Origin: Parcubacteria group bacterium Greene0714_7
Lineage (GTDB): Bacteria; Patescibacteria; Paceibacteria; UBA9973; UBA2103
Direction: 5' to 3'
Length of the DNA: 64,000 nt
NCBI GenBank assembly: GCA_007378985.1
Contig: VMHB01000002.1
Span: 105,428-169,427, forward strand
The position numbers and the translations under genes are program-made. Below are positions 24,301-31,709 of the stretch, one piece after another. The notes under the pieces were generated by a model. That model did not search any database. It saw nothing but the letters and a program-made list of their open reading frames with translations, and had not been told where the DNA came from. Numbering within the stretch: the stretch's first letter is position 1; every line of letters starts with the position of its first letter.

Positions 24301-24805
24301 TCCAGAAACTTCTGACGAATTCGAAAGTGCTCCTGTGGTACGCACTACTGCTTTTTCTGGTGGAGGTGGCGGACCTGGAGGTGGAAGCTTCGGCTCATTT
24401 GCTCTGAACTCCACACAGACGCCAGAACCAGTAGCTGAATCATTAGTTCAAACTGACGCTCCAGTAGTCGCAACAACTACATTTGATGATTTCGGGAGAC
24501 AGTTTGACCCCAATGATACTTCCGAAGCAAGCATTCAAACGGCACGTGAATATTACGGACGAGCGTCTGACGATCAAATTCTTAGCATGCGAGCAGAAGA
24601 TATCGTAAAACCTGTAGTGCTTGCCAGTTTAAAAGGTTCAACTCTACAGAAAGTAGTTCAGCGATGGCGAAATGACCCCGCACTATTAAGGAGAATGCAG
24701 GCAACTCTATTGCAGTTAAATGATCGAGTAAACGGACTGCCAGCAGAAACTGCTCGACTGGTCAATTCAGATGAGTTCAAAAACCTTACCACTCCTAAAG
24801 AATAA
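21362..24805 (+). CDS. VirB6/TrbL-like polytopic membrane protein
   Basis: A 1147-residue protein. After a signal-like N-terminus and a low-complexity Ala/Gly stretch come about seven membrane helices between residues 95 and 400 (LILITSPIGIAGMAIPQ, FFAPVYFLLVGFSLTIL). This layout, next to PrgI and VirB4 genes, resembles the VirB6/TrbL inner-membrane channel of type IV secretion systems; the match is by topology and context, not by a diagnostic motif. A long charged cytoplasmic region (430-870) is followed by a Pro/Gly/Ser-rich tail. The start at 21362 gives a proper signal; an ATG 18 nt earlier overlaps the upstream gene. Confidence 0.75.
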   Translation: MKKAFLILLLSITLTGLVAPSHLAFAGEPGASGAAGGLATVAPEAATAQQTAEATYSAEQGAAGAAIANSAGVQRGLDVAIDCASAAIPIFGAAKADDCLASIIRVFTSMLLKLAEVILYFVGLFLNFFVEQLVVNMGGFVTSSDAVGIQIAWRIMRDLANLAIIGGLIATAIGTILHLATINAQKLLVRLIIAALLVNFSFFFAGAIIDSSNFLATSIYRATIQTERCAEACTIVDRFERVIQSPHKNLAEYLQGRVEGLRGGEQDSQWMGVLQDILSVVLIAVTIFVFLSAASLLLGRFVALILILITSPIGIAGMAIPQISKYAKEWWEALFSQAFFAPVYFLLVGFSLTILDNSNGAFSGNDTNLIGGLLTFMVATVFMLQSLKIAKGMSEASKRLTDVYKASDKVAGWMPKAYTTLLANGAAQTIGRGSDAVLDGYNRLLSKWEPKGIVGKSLRAILPDKYIKKGLEGVAKSKFGGDESFIDARGRKIGRRGELDLTLQRQKSMKELTAALPGARDAQLAYAAAYDDAIKRGKDPEEDPKSKQAFKDYVAAKAKVEKAFSQLPDEAYDYYKTRDPKKFQELAAHLPSADFNRLVNDKEIPKAVRDEMKKLRFGDILGLYEKGKEMEDAGKIGTDEYNRLQSVFFNAFKRGGIDRNDFEALLIYKPELIESKFVMDGGLPHGFKMITQDTKELGVSQKRLAKETWRSSVKGIIKRSGQDVQVPSEEINPDTGEKVTTTKTVAAGSAWVSVNVHDDQFMDEVEKMGQYFEGKQPDEVVGQISDSTVTAPVFAAAATVGAISQLEGHKDPKFIHEFAENLIRIEREIENNDWGTPADKARIRGVLHWMRNNSVGQKYSSYLTEAESKIDAEERGGGTPPRPSTPPSGGGGSTPPSAPPSGGGGSAPKPRGGGPSTSGGPTTSPNSTTPSGAEPSSRAAAPPPVPSGEQVLSPIENAETPQIEDLLEPRPTNAEEDTTTPETSDEFESAPVVRTTAFSGGGGGPGGGSFGSFALNSTQTPEPVAESLVQTDAPVVATTTFDDFGRQFDPNDTSEASIQTAREYYGRASDDQILSMRAEDIVKPVVLASLKGSTLQKVVQRWRNDPALLRRMQATLLQLNDRVNGLPAETARLVNSDEFKNLTTPKE

Positions 24806-24811
24806 CGATAT

Positions 24812-25570
24812 ATGAAAACATATACACAGCAAGAGCGCGAGCAAGCAATGGATGCTTTGCCAGTACCTGTCTCTGATTTTTTAAAGTCAGATACAATAAC
24901 TAACATATATGTTGGTATCGGTGAAAAACTAAACCTCAACTACCGGCAAGTTGGCTTAGCAAGCCAAATTACTAATGTGACTCTTTTGGGGTTGGAGCCC
25001 GAACATGCGCTCGAAACAAACATACATCAAGCACTTCCAGAGCTTTCCAATACTGCCACACGCGAGCTTGTTGCTGACATAAACGACCGGATTTTTAAAG
25101 AAGTTCAAAGACGCATTAAAGAAAATATTATTGAAAAAAAAACTGAACAATCTGAATACGAACTTAGTTTAAGGCCTACCGACGAAGAATTAAAGCAATA
25201 TGAAATTCAAGAAACAGTAGACAGTGAACATCCAGTAGAATATGAAGAATTGCTAAAACTTGCAGAACAAGAAAAAGCAGAGCGCAAAGCAAAAGAAGAT
25301 GCTGAGGAAGCTGAGGCTGAAAAAAAACGCCTCGCAACAACGCCGCCCACACCAGAAGAAACTGTTGACGCACCTACATCAAGTATTGTTGCGGAAAAAT
25401 TGGGTTTGGTGACGGATGTGCCGATTGAAAATAAAAAAAATGAAGAAAAAATCCTAAAGACTGCGCCAACTGAAACTCAAAATTCTGTACCATTAAAATC
25501 CAAACTAACTGAACCAACGAAGCCAGTATACAAGGGGGGAGTTGATCCGTACCGAGAACCAGTAGAGTGA
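24812..25570 (+). CDS. Helical cytoplasmic protein of the secretion-like cluster
   Basis: Unknown 252-residue protein 6 nt after the VirB6-like gene. The first 100 residues form a compact helical region (FLKSDTITNIYVGIGEKLNL, LGLEPEHALETNIHQALPEL). Residues 110-180 are a charged coiled coil (EQEKAERKAKEDAEEAEAEK) and the end is disordered, finishing with KPVYKGGVDPYREPVE. A copy of this C-terminal peptide's DNA, still in frame, occurs at 26288-26335 as part of a tandem duplication. Confidence 0.72.
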   Translation: MKTYTQQEREQAMDALPVPVSDFLKSDTITNIYVGIGEKLNLNYRQVGLASQITNVTLLGLEPEHALETNIHQALPELSNTATRELVADINDRIFKEVQRRIKENIIEKKTEQSEYELSLRPTDEELKQYEIQETVDSEHPVEYEELLKLAEQEKAERKAKEDAEEAEAEKKRLATTPPTPEETVDAPTSSIVAEKLGLVTDVPIENKKNEEKILKTAPTETQNSVPLKSKLTEPTKPVYKGGVDPYREPVE

Positions 25571-25626
25571 GACAGTGTTTAGGGGGCTGGGAGTTAGCAT
25601 TTAGGGTTGATGTTTGTTCTTGTTGT

Positions 25627-25654
25627 TTGACAACAAGAACATTCAGCATAGAGT
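25627..25654 (+). promoter_or_regulatory. Promoter of first paralogue
   Basis: TTGACA (25627-25632), 16-bp spacer, TAGAGT (25649-25654), 8 nt to the ATG at 25663. It is nearly identical to the promoter of the second paralogue at 26418-26445. Confidence 0.65.
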
Positions 25655-25662
25655 GCTTGGGT

Positions 25663-26181
25663 ATGGAAAAAGGATCGTTTTGGGACCATTTCTGGGGAAC
25701 AAAAAGAGTGCAGGCATCTGGGGATGGGCGATTGCGGGAAACCATTGCGGAACGGAGAATGCAACGCGGTGCTGAAGAGGAAAAAGCAAGGAGAGCAAAA
25801 GAACTTCGAGAAGCTGAAAGAATAGCAGTGCGGAAGGCACTCACTCCGGAAAAAAAATACCCTGATGTTGCACGCTTACTGGAAACCTTTTTGCATAATC
25901 TACGCAACAATATATTAAGAGCAGAAAGCAGAGGAGAAACACAGGTTGAATTAAAATTTGGCAGTCATCTGAAGTCAACGAACATAGAGGAACTGGAAGC
26001 ATTTAAAAAAATTAAAACATTTTGCAATAAGAATGGATTTGGTTTTCACTACTTCTCCGGAATAGAAGCTGGGTTTGATTCCTACGAACCAGAACAATGG
26101 AGCTCCAATCCCGAGTTCAGGCGCTACACAGAACATACGCCACGCAAAGGACATCCCGCAAGCATCAGAATAAACTTCTAA
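25663..26181 (+). CDS. Tandem paralogue 1, unknown function
   Basis: A 172-residue soluble protein starting MEKGSFWDHFWGTKR. Residues 25-65 form a charged coiled coil; the second half is a small domain containing FKKIKTFCNKNGFGFHY. It is related to the next gene, which shares MEKGSFWD, the segment LETFCNKHGL and the final RINF/TISF. A reading frame open further upstream is rejected because it runs through a strong promoter. No family recognised; the position inside the secretion-like cluster suggests an accessory or substrate role. Confidence 0.65.
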   Translation: MEKGSFWDHFWGTKRVQASGDGRLRETIAERRMQRGAEEEKARRAKELREAERIAVRKALTPEKKYPDVARLLETFLHNLRNNILRAESRGETQVELKFGSHLKSTNIEELEAFKKIKTFCNKNGFGFHYFSGIEAGFDSYEPEQWSSNPEFRRYTEHTPRKGHPASIRINF

Positions 26182-26287
26182 CGACAAAGTCACCAACACC
26201 AGCCAGATTAGAAAAGTGAAGGAACACGCGCACTTCGTCGTGCACGTAGAGAGCACAAAGGTCGGACCTCCGCAGAGTGTCAAAAAC

Positions 26288-26335
26288 CAGCGTACAAAGG
26301 AGGGGTTGACCCGTACCGAGAGCCAGTAGAGTGAG
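26288..26335 (+). repeat. Vestigial second copy of the upstream gene's 3' end
   Basis: This stretch repeats, with few changes, the last 16 codons of the gene ending at 25570 and still reads KPAYKGGVDPYREPVE and a stop. It is followed by the repeated promoter region and paralogue 2, so the duplicated unit ran from the 3' end of that gene through the paralogue. Confidence 0.65.
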
Positions 26336-26417
26336 GCAGTGTTTAGGGGGCTGGGCGACGCTTCGTCGGATCCGAAGGGATCACTTAGCATTTAGGGTTG
26401 ATGTTTGTCATTGTTGT

Positions 26418-26445
26418 TTGACAAAAAGAATATTCAGCGTAGGGT
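26418..26445 (+). promoter_or_regulatory. Promoter of second paralogue
   Basis: TTGACA (26418-26423), 16-bp spacer, TAGGGT (26440-26445), 8 nt to the ATG at 26454. The flanking DNA matches the first paralogue's promoter except for an inserted GC-rich hairpin pair near 26355-26385. Confidence 0.65.
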
Positions 26446-26453
26446 GCTTGGGT

Positions 26454-26975
26454 ATGGAAAAGGGATCATTTTGGGATCGTTTGTTGGGAAGAAAGGGCGG
26501 AGGGCAAAAAAATACGGAATGGGTAGATTCAGCTGAATCTTCACCTGATGGATCGCTACGAGAAATGATCGATGGGCGTAGAATCACCTACGAAGAAACA
26601 AGAAGTTTCGAAAAAGCTCAAGAAGAGCGTAGAGCCGAGGCGGATAAACAACATCAGGAAGCAGAAGCATGTTTAAATGCCTCCAACATATTAGAGGATT
26701 TCTTAACAAGTGCGTCTGAAAATATATTAGAAGTCGCTGAGAAAGGGTGGCATGAGATTTCTACCGAAGTTTCCATGGAAAACTTGTCGATGAATATAAT
26801 AGAGAACCTGGGGGCATTTAGAAGTCTCGAAACATTTTGTAATAAACACGGATTAACATTTTCTTACCGTGCCGATACAGCGTTTGGCTTCCATCCTCCC
26901 TATAAGGTGGTTAATCCTTACGGAAGTAACAGCTCTTGGGAAACTACCCACTACCGTTTCACAATATCTTTCTAG
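26454..26975 (+). CDS. Tandem paralogue 2, unknown function
   Basis: A 173-residue protein starting MEKGSFWDRLLGRKGGG, paralogous to the preceding gene. Similarity is clear at the first eight residues, in the central coiled coil and around FRSLETFCNKHGLTF, but the rest has diverged strongly. The promoter and upstream DNA are far better conserved between the two copies than the proteins. The spacer to the next gene (26976-27206) holds short GC-rich inverted repeats and no gene. Confidence 0.65.
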   Translation: MEKGSFWDRLLGRKGGGQKNTEWVDSAESSPDGSLREMIDGRRITYEETRSFEKAQEERRAEADKQHQEAEACLNASNILEDFLTSASENILEVAEKGWHEISTEVSMENLSMNIIENLGAFRSLETFCNKHGLTFSYRADTAFGFHPPYKVVNPYGSNSSWETTHYRFTISF

Positions 26976-27206
26976 CGGCACACTTGTCGTGACCGCAAGT
27001 AGACTGCGCAAGCAAGAAGACACCGACCTGACTGCGTCCGCTTTGTTATTTCTAGAAATCTCTGGAGATTTTCCAACTAGATGAAAAAACCCTAGACGCT
27101 AACCTCCCCCAAGGGGACTGCTGACGCCCCGTCACATCCGCAGAGATGCTTTTGTACCCAATCGCTTCACTCTTGGACAAATCGAGAGACTAAAGCGCTA
27201 TACTCT

Positions 27207-27653
27207 ATGAGTATGCAATTCCAAGTTCCTCAATTCGTTGAAGTTGAAGACAAAATTTTCGGCCCTCTGACCGCAGTACAGTTTATATATCTCGTCGGAG
27301 GAGGCGGATTTCTCGTAGCCCTCTGGTTTGTTATGCCTCACTGGTTGGCAATAGTTATTGGTGGGCCAATCGCACTGTTGGGTGCTGGGCTCGCATTCTA
27401 CAAAATAAACGACCGACCACTTATACACGCACTTGAATCCGGCTTTCAATACCTTTTCCGTACAAAACTCTACATTTGGGAAAAGAAACAATCAAAGACT
27501 GTTCTTCCTGACGAAATTGTTCTTCCTGGACAAACACCCGCTGAAGATCCAGCAAAATATGCCCCCTCAGCCACTTCAAACAAAATTAAAGACTTAGCGT
27601 GGAGCTTGGATATAAAGGAGAGTATGTATAGTGATAAGAAGCAGCAAAGATAA
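27207..27653 (+). CDS. PrgI-family (VirB3-like) protein
   Basis: A small protein of the PrgI family, membrane components that accompany VirB4 ATPases in type IV secretion. It starts with QFQVPQFVEVEDKIFGPLT, typical of the family, and has two membrane helices (FIYLVGGGGFLVALWFVM and WLAIVIGGPIALLGAGLAFY) followed by KINDRPL and a hydrophilic tail. Two starts are possible: ATG at 27207 or at 27213; a -10 (TATACT, 27199-27204) fits the second with 8 nt spacing. The VirB4 genes follow after an inserted gene. Confidence 0.87.
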   Translation: MSMQFQVPQFVEVEDKIFGPLTAVQFIYLVGGGGFLVALWFVMPHWLAIVIGGPIALLGAGLAFYKINDRPLIHALESGFQYLFRTKLYIWEKKQSKTVLPDEIVLPGQTPAEDPAKYAPSATSNKIKDLAWSLDIKESMYSDKKQQR

Positions 27654-27655
27654 AG

Positions 27656-27692
27656 AGGTGCTAGGGACTAGGTTCTAGGTGCCAGCTTTTAA
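27656..27692. repeat. Heptad repeat, left side of four-helix gene
   Basis: AGGTGCTAGGGACTAGGTTC and following bases are the inverted counterpart of the tract at 28057-28094. The pair brackets the four-helix-bundle gene. Confidence 0.6.
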
Positions 27693-27693
27693 A

Positions 27694-28074
27694 ATGCAAA
27701 CAAATAAGATCCAGATCTACTCTCACAAAGACCTTGTTGTGTGGCAGAAGGGCATAGATTTAGCGATTGTAATTTACAATCTCACTTCTAAGTTCCCATC
27801 CGAAGAAAAATTTGGTCTCACTGCTCAAATGCGGAGAGCGGTGGTTTCAATTTCTTCAAATATCGCCGAGGGCAGGTCAAGGAGCACTAGAAAAGATTTT
27901 GCACAATTTTTACACATTGCTTTAGGTTCTGTATCTGAACTAGAAACACAGCTTGAAATAGCAAAACGCTTAGAGTACGGAGAAAAAGTCGACTATAATG
28001 GAGCAGTGGCAACACTGCAGGAAGTCTCAAAGATGCTCGTGACTATAATTGCGAGTCTTAAAGCTAAAACCTAG
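27694..28074 (+). CDS. Four-helix-bundle (S23/IVP-like) protein
   Basis: A 126-residue protein of the family first seen in 23S rRNA intervening sequences. Hallmarks: HKDLVVWQKGIDLAIVIYNL, FGLTAQMRRAVVSISSNIAEG and FLHIALGSVSELETQLEIA. Function is unclear; relatives occur alone or with diversity-generating retroelements. The gene splits PrgI from its VirB4 partner and is bracketed by inverted heptad repeats, so it looks inserted. The ATG at 27694 matches the family N-terminus; an upstream in-frame GTG lies in the repeat. Confidence 0.88.
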   Translation: MQTNKIQIYSHKDLVVWQKGIDLAIVIYNLTSKFPSEEKFGLTAQMRRAVVSISSNIAEGRSRSTRKDFAQFLHIALGSVSELETQLEIAKRLEYGEKVDYNGAVATLQEVSKMLVTIIASLKAKT

Positions 28075-28094
28075 CACCTAGAAGCTAGAACCTT
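28057..28094. repeat. Heptad repeat, right side of four-helix gene
   Basis: AAAGCTAAAACCTAGCACCT and following CTAGAAG CTAGAAC units mirror the tract at 27656-27692. Confidence 0.6.
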
Positions 28095-28103
28095 CCCCAA
28101 AAT

Positions 28104-28775
28104 ATGTCTGGTGACGAAAAAACAAAAAAAACAAAAGCGGCTCAGGACTTCGTTCCAGTAAAGGAAGTCCGCGGAGGCGTGATGGTAATGAAAGGCGGCA
28201 CACTCGTCGGTGTAATGCTTGCTTCAAGTATTAACTTTGCACTTAAGTCAGAGGACGAACAAAACGCCATACTCTCGCAATTTCAGAGCTTTATGAATTC
28301 GCTTGATTTCAGTGTTCAGTTTTTCATACAATCTCGAAAACTCGATATCAGGCCGTACATAGCACTTCTGGAGGAACGACTTAAAGCGCAGACAGAGGAA
28401 CTGATGAAAATACAGGTGCGCGAATATATAGAGTTCATCAAAACATTCATTGAGAGAGCGAACATTATGAGTAAACATTTTTTTATTGTTGTTCCATACT
28501 CTCCACCAGCTCTTGATATAAAAAAGGCAGTGCAAAATAAAGTGTTTGGGAAGACAAATCTGTCATCGAGAGATGAAAATACTATTGGTTTTGAGGAACA
28601 CCGTACACAGTTAGAGCAGAGAATGGGGGTAGTGGAACAAGGGTTGGCCCGAACAGGTGTGCGAACTGTTCCTCTTGGCACTGAAGAGGTCATAGAACTT
28701 CTCTACAAAGAGTTCAATCCTGGGGAATTGGAAAAACCAATTGTTGTGGATCAAACTAACGCACCACTTATATAA
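28104..28775 (+). CDS. VirB4/TraC N-terminal-domain protein
   Basis: A 223-residue protein located 2 nt upstream of the VirB4 ATPase gene. Residues 15-140 (VKEVRGGVMVMKGGTLVGVM, LSQFQSFMNSLDFSVQFFIQ, RPYIALLEERLKAQ) resemble the N-terminal region that in longer VirB4/TraC proteins precedes the ATPase. Here the two parts are separate genes. An accidental frameshift seems unlikely because the first has its own proper stop and the second its own start, but this cannot be excluded without relatives. Confidence 0.75.
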   Translation: MSGDEKTKKTKAAQDFVPVKEVRGGVMVMKGGTLVGVMLASSINFALKSEDEQNAILSQFQSFMNSLDFSVQFFIQSRKLDIRPYIALLEERLKAQTEELMKIQVREYIEFIKTFIERANIMSKHFFIVVPYSPPALDIKKAVQNKVFGKTNLSSRDENTIGFEEHRTQLEQRMGVVEQGLARTGVRTVPLGTEEVIELLYKEFNPGELEKPIVVDQTNAPLI

Positions 28776-28777
28776 TT

Positions 28778-30607
28778 ATGGGAATCTTCGATACATTTTT
28801 AGGTAACGCTGGGAAAAAGAAAGAGACGCTGACTCCTTTTTTACCTAAGGATATTTATGAAGCTGCGAAACTCGACTTTGCAGACATCATTGCACCATCA
28901 GCTCTGAAAATTACCCCGCGTGAAATGAACTTGGGCGACAAGTTAGTGCGCACATTCTACGTAATTTCATACCCTCGATTCCTATCGGGAACATGGTTCG
29001 CACCAATCATTAATCGTGACCGAGTGCTCGATATTTCTATATTCATTCATCCTGTAGACACCGCAGCAATTCTCCGCAAGTTTCAGAAAAAAGTTGCTGA
29101 GGTACAGAGCCAAATTATGACCCGTCAAGAAAAGGGGATGGTGCGGGATCCAATGCTCGACACGGCCTACCAAGACATCGAGCAACTCAGAAATCAACTC
29201 CAACAAGCGCAAGAGAGAGTATTTGATGTAGGCCTCTATATCTCAATTTACGGCACAAACCAAGACGAATTGGACAAAACTGAAGCAGAAATGCGCTCAA
29301 TTCTTGACTCAAAGCTTGTCTACATAAAACCCGCCCTGTTCCAACAAGAACAAGGATTCAAGAGTGTCATACCAATAGGGGATGACCAGCTGGCAGTTAA
29401 TTCAAAGATGAATTCTGCACCACTCTCAAGTTTCTTCCCGTTTATTTCTTTCTTCCCGTTTATTTCCTTCGACCTTACGAGCGATAAAGGAATTCTCTAC
29501 GGCATAAACAGACACAACTCATCATTGATTCTTTTTGATAGATTTTCACTTGAAAACTACAATTCGGTAACCTTTGCAAAGTCAGGTTCAGGAAAATCAT
29601 ACGGCACAAAACTTGAAATCTTGAGGTCATTGATGTTCGACACGGAGGTCATTGTTATAGACCCTGAAAGCGAGTATGAATATCTTGCAAATGCGGTGGG
29701 CGGAAGATTTTTCAATATCTCGCTCTCATCAGAAAATCGCATCAATCCTTTTGATTTGCCTGTGCCTCGCGAAGATGAATCGCCAGCTGATATTCTCCGC
29801 TCAAACATCATCAACCTCGTGGGACTATTTCGCTTAATGCTCGGGGGTCTCACTCCTGAAGAAGATGCAATTATTGACCGCGCCATTACAGAAACATACG
29901 CACTCAAAGACATAACTGGTGCGAACGACTTCACCAACATGGAACCACCGCTCCTTTCTGACTTCGAATTGGTACTTGCCGGCATGGAAGGAAGTGAATC
30001 TTTAGTTCAGAGAATCACAAAATACACTAAGGGCACATGGTCGGGCTTTATTAATCGACCAACCAATGTGGACATCAACAAAAAGTTCGTTGCGTTCTCG
30101 GTTCGAAACATGGAGGACGAACTGAAAACGATTGCGATGTACATCATTACGCACTTCATTTGGAATGCGGTGAGAAAAGATTTGCGCAAACGACTTCTTG
30201 TTATTGATGAGGCGTGGTGGATGATGAAATCAGAAGATACTGCAGCGTTCCTTTACGGAATGGCAAAGCGCGGAAGAAAATACTATCTTGGTCTCGCTAC
30301 CATTACTCAAGATGTTGAGGACTTCCTAAAATCACCCTACGGATTGCCGATGCTTACTAACTCATCAATCCAACTTCTTTTGAAGCAATCACCAACATCC
30401 ATAGATGCCGTACAAAAAACATTCAACCTCACGGAGGAAGAAAAATACCTTCTACTTGAATCTGATGTGGGTGAGGGGATTTTCTTCGCGGGGCTCAAAC
30501 ATGTCGCCATAAAAATAATTGCATCTTACACTGAAGACCAAATAATCACCTCAGATCCATCTCAACTTCTCGCGATAGCCCAACAAAAGAGGGAGGCATC
30601 AGAATAG
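28778..30607 (+). CDS. VirB4/TraC-family secretion ATPase
   Basis: A 609-residue ATPase that would energise a type IV secretion or conjugation-like machine. Walker A is AKSGSGKSYGTKLEI near 267 and Walker B RLLVIDEAWWMM near 474; the family segments IDPESEYEYL and GLATITQDVEDFL are present. At 29432-29467 an 18-bp sequence is repeated in tandem, giving FFPFISFFPFIS where relatives would be expected to have one copy. Fifth gene after the VirB6-like one, with PrgI and a pilin-like gene nearby. Confidence 0.9.
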   Translation: MGIFDTFLGNAGKKKETLTPFLPKDIYEAAKLDFADIIAPSALKITPREMNLGDKLVRTFYVISYPRFLSGTWFAPIINRDRVLDISIFIHPVDTAAILRKFQKKVAEVQSQIMTRQEKGMVRDPMLDTAYQDIEQLRNQLQQAQERVFDVGLYISIYGTNQDELDKTEAEMRSILDSKLVYIKPALFQQEQGFKSVIPIGDDQLAVNSKMNSAPLSSFFPFISFFPFISFDLTSDKGILYGINRHNSSLILFDRFSLENYNSVTFAKSGSGKSYGTKLEILRSLMFDTEVIVIDPESEYEYLANAVGGRFFNISLSSENRINPFDLPVPREDESPADILRSNIINLVGLFRLMLGGLTPEEDAIIDRAITETYALKDITGANDFTNMEPPLLSDFELVLAGMEGSESLVQRITKYTKGTWSGFINRPTNVDINKKFVAFSVRNMEDELKTIAMYIITHFIWNAVRKDLRKRLLVIDEAWWMMKSEDTAAFLYGMAKRGRKYYLGLATITQDVEDFLKSPYGLPMLTNSSIQLLLKQSPTSIDAVQKTFNLTEEEKYLLLESDVGEGIFFAGLKHVAIKIIASYTEDQIITSDPSQLLAIAQQKREASE

Positions 30608-30679
30608 CGTTTAGGTTTCAGCTTTTGGCTTTCTGGATAATGACCTCGAGAACGACAAAACATCTCCTAAATCCTATCC

Positions 30680-30710
30680 CCTAGAACCTAGAACCTAGAA
30701 CCTAGAACCT
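30680..30710. repeat. Perfect heptad array (CCTAGAA x4)
   Basis: Four exact tandem copies of CCTAGAA followed by CCT, 13 nt before a consensus -10. This is the purest heptad array in the window. Confidence 0.75.
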
Positions 30711-30722
30711 CCCCTCCGCCAG

Positions 30723-30728
30723 TATAAT
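30723..30728 (+). promoter_or_regulatory. -10 element for Ig-like gene
   Basis: A consensus TATAAT ends 7 nt before the ATG at 30736, a clear leaderless layout that splits the secretion cluster into at least two transcription units. Confidence 0.6.
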
Positions 30729-30735
30729 AAGAACT

Positions 30736-31704
30736 ATGCTCCGTGGAATACTCGTGCTCTCTTTATTAACCTTAGCGCCCATTTTTGCTTCAGCGGCTAC
30801 GCTACAAAGCTTTGGTTCACCTCTAGAAATAGGGGTAAGCCCCGAGCACCCACGCGCAGGCAATCAAGTAACGCTAACGGTCTCCGACCCACAGGAAGAA
30901 GTGGGTACAACGGCGTACATGTGGTTAGTAAACGACAGAATAGTTGATCAGGGTATCGGACACAAATCAATTTCTATTACGGCACGGGGGGAAGGAACGA
31001 TTGAAACCATCCGGGTTATCGCCATTGAAAATGATGTTGCTAGGGGCGATGCCATCACTATCATTCGACCAGCATCGGTAGATATCATATGGGAAGGGAA
31101 TACCTACACACCTCCTTTGTATATCGGACGCCCACTTCCTACTGCACAAAGCACTGTGACGGTTATTGCTATACCACACCTCTCCGTAAACAGCGTTGAG
31201 GCTGAACCTGAATCCCTCATCTATTCATGGAAAATGGGCGGGGTTACTTTACAAAAACAATCAGGCTACGGGAAATCGAGCATCGCAGTAACTCCTCCGC
31301 GTTTTGGTTCTGCTTTTACTGTTTCTGTTCTTGTAAGCAACAAAAGCGGTACAGTAGTTGCAGAAAATTCAGTCCTTATTCAACCACAAACACCATCTCT
31401 TATTATTTATGAGGACGCACCACTTCTTGGTGTGCGCTTCAATAAAGCCCAGATTGGCCTATTCCCATTTACTGCTGACGAGGTATCATTCGTTGCGTAC
31501 CCGCTCTTTGTGAGCAATATGAACGACGTGTCCTACACATGGAACCTCGACACCTCCCCATTTGCAGTTGACCCTGCGCGACCTCGCAGGGCTACATTTA
31601 GGAAGGTTGGGGGCGGTAAAGGAACGCATACGGTAAATGTCTCGTTTGAAAATATGAAAAAATTCTTAGAGCGCGGAGACATTGCGTTTCAACTTACGTT
31701 TTAA
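30736..31704 (+). CDS. Exported protein with Ig/PKD-like domains
   Basis: A 322-residue exported protein: signal peptide (MLRGILVLSLLTLAPIFASA) and then beta-rich repeats of about 95 residues reminiscent of PKD or Ig-like folds (PRAGNQVTLTVSDPQ, AYMWLVNDRIV, IYSWKMGGVTLQ, SYTWNLDTSPF). The recurring YxW and V-x-V-x-V patterns support three such domains. It is probably a surface or periplasm-like partner of the secretion machine. It is 5 nt upstream of the pilin-like gene. Exact family not recognised. Confidence 0.7.
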   Translation: MLRGILVLSLLTLAPIFASAATLQSFGSPLEIGVSPEHPRAGNQVTLTVSDPQEEVGTTAYMWLVNDRIVDQGIGHKSISITARGEGTIETIRVIAIENDVARGDAITIIRPASVDIIWEGNTYTPPLYIGRPLPTAQSTVTVIAIPHLSVNSVEAEPESLIYSWKMGGVTLQKQSGYGKSSIAVTPPRFGSAFTVSVLVSNKSGTVVAENSVLIQPQTPSLIIYEDAPLLGVRFNKAQIGLFPFTADEVSFVAYPLFVSNMNDVSYTWNLDTSPFAVDPARPRRATFRKVGGGKGTHTVNVSFENMKKFLERGDIAFQLTF

Positions 31705-31709
31705 TTACT

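Noticed and set aside
28104..30607. VirB4 broken by a frameshift into two genes
   Set aside because: Both parts have proper ends, 2 nt apart, and each is internally intact; a natural split is simpler, though not proven.
30680..30710. CRISPR-like array
   Set aside because: Seven-bp units without spacers and no cas genes in the window.
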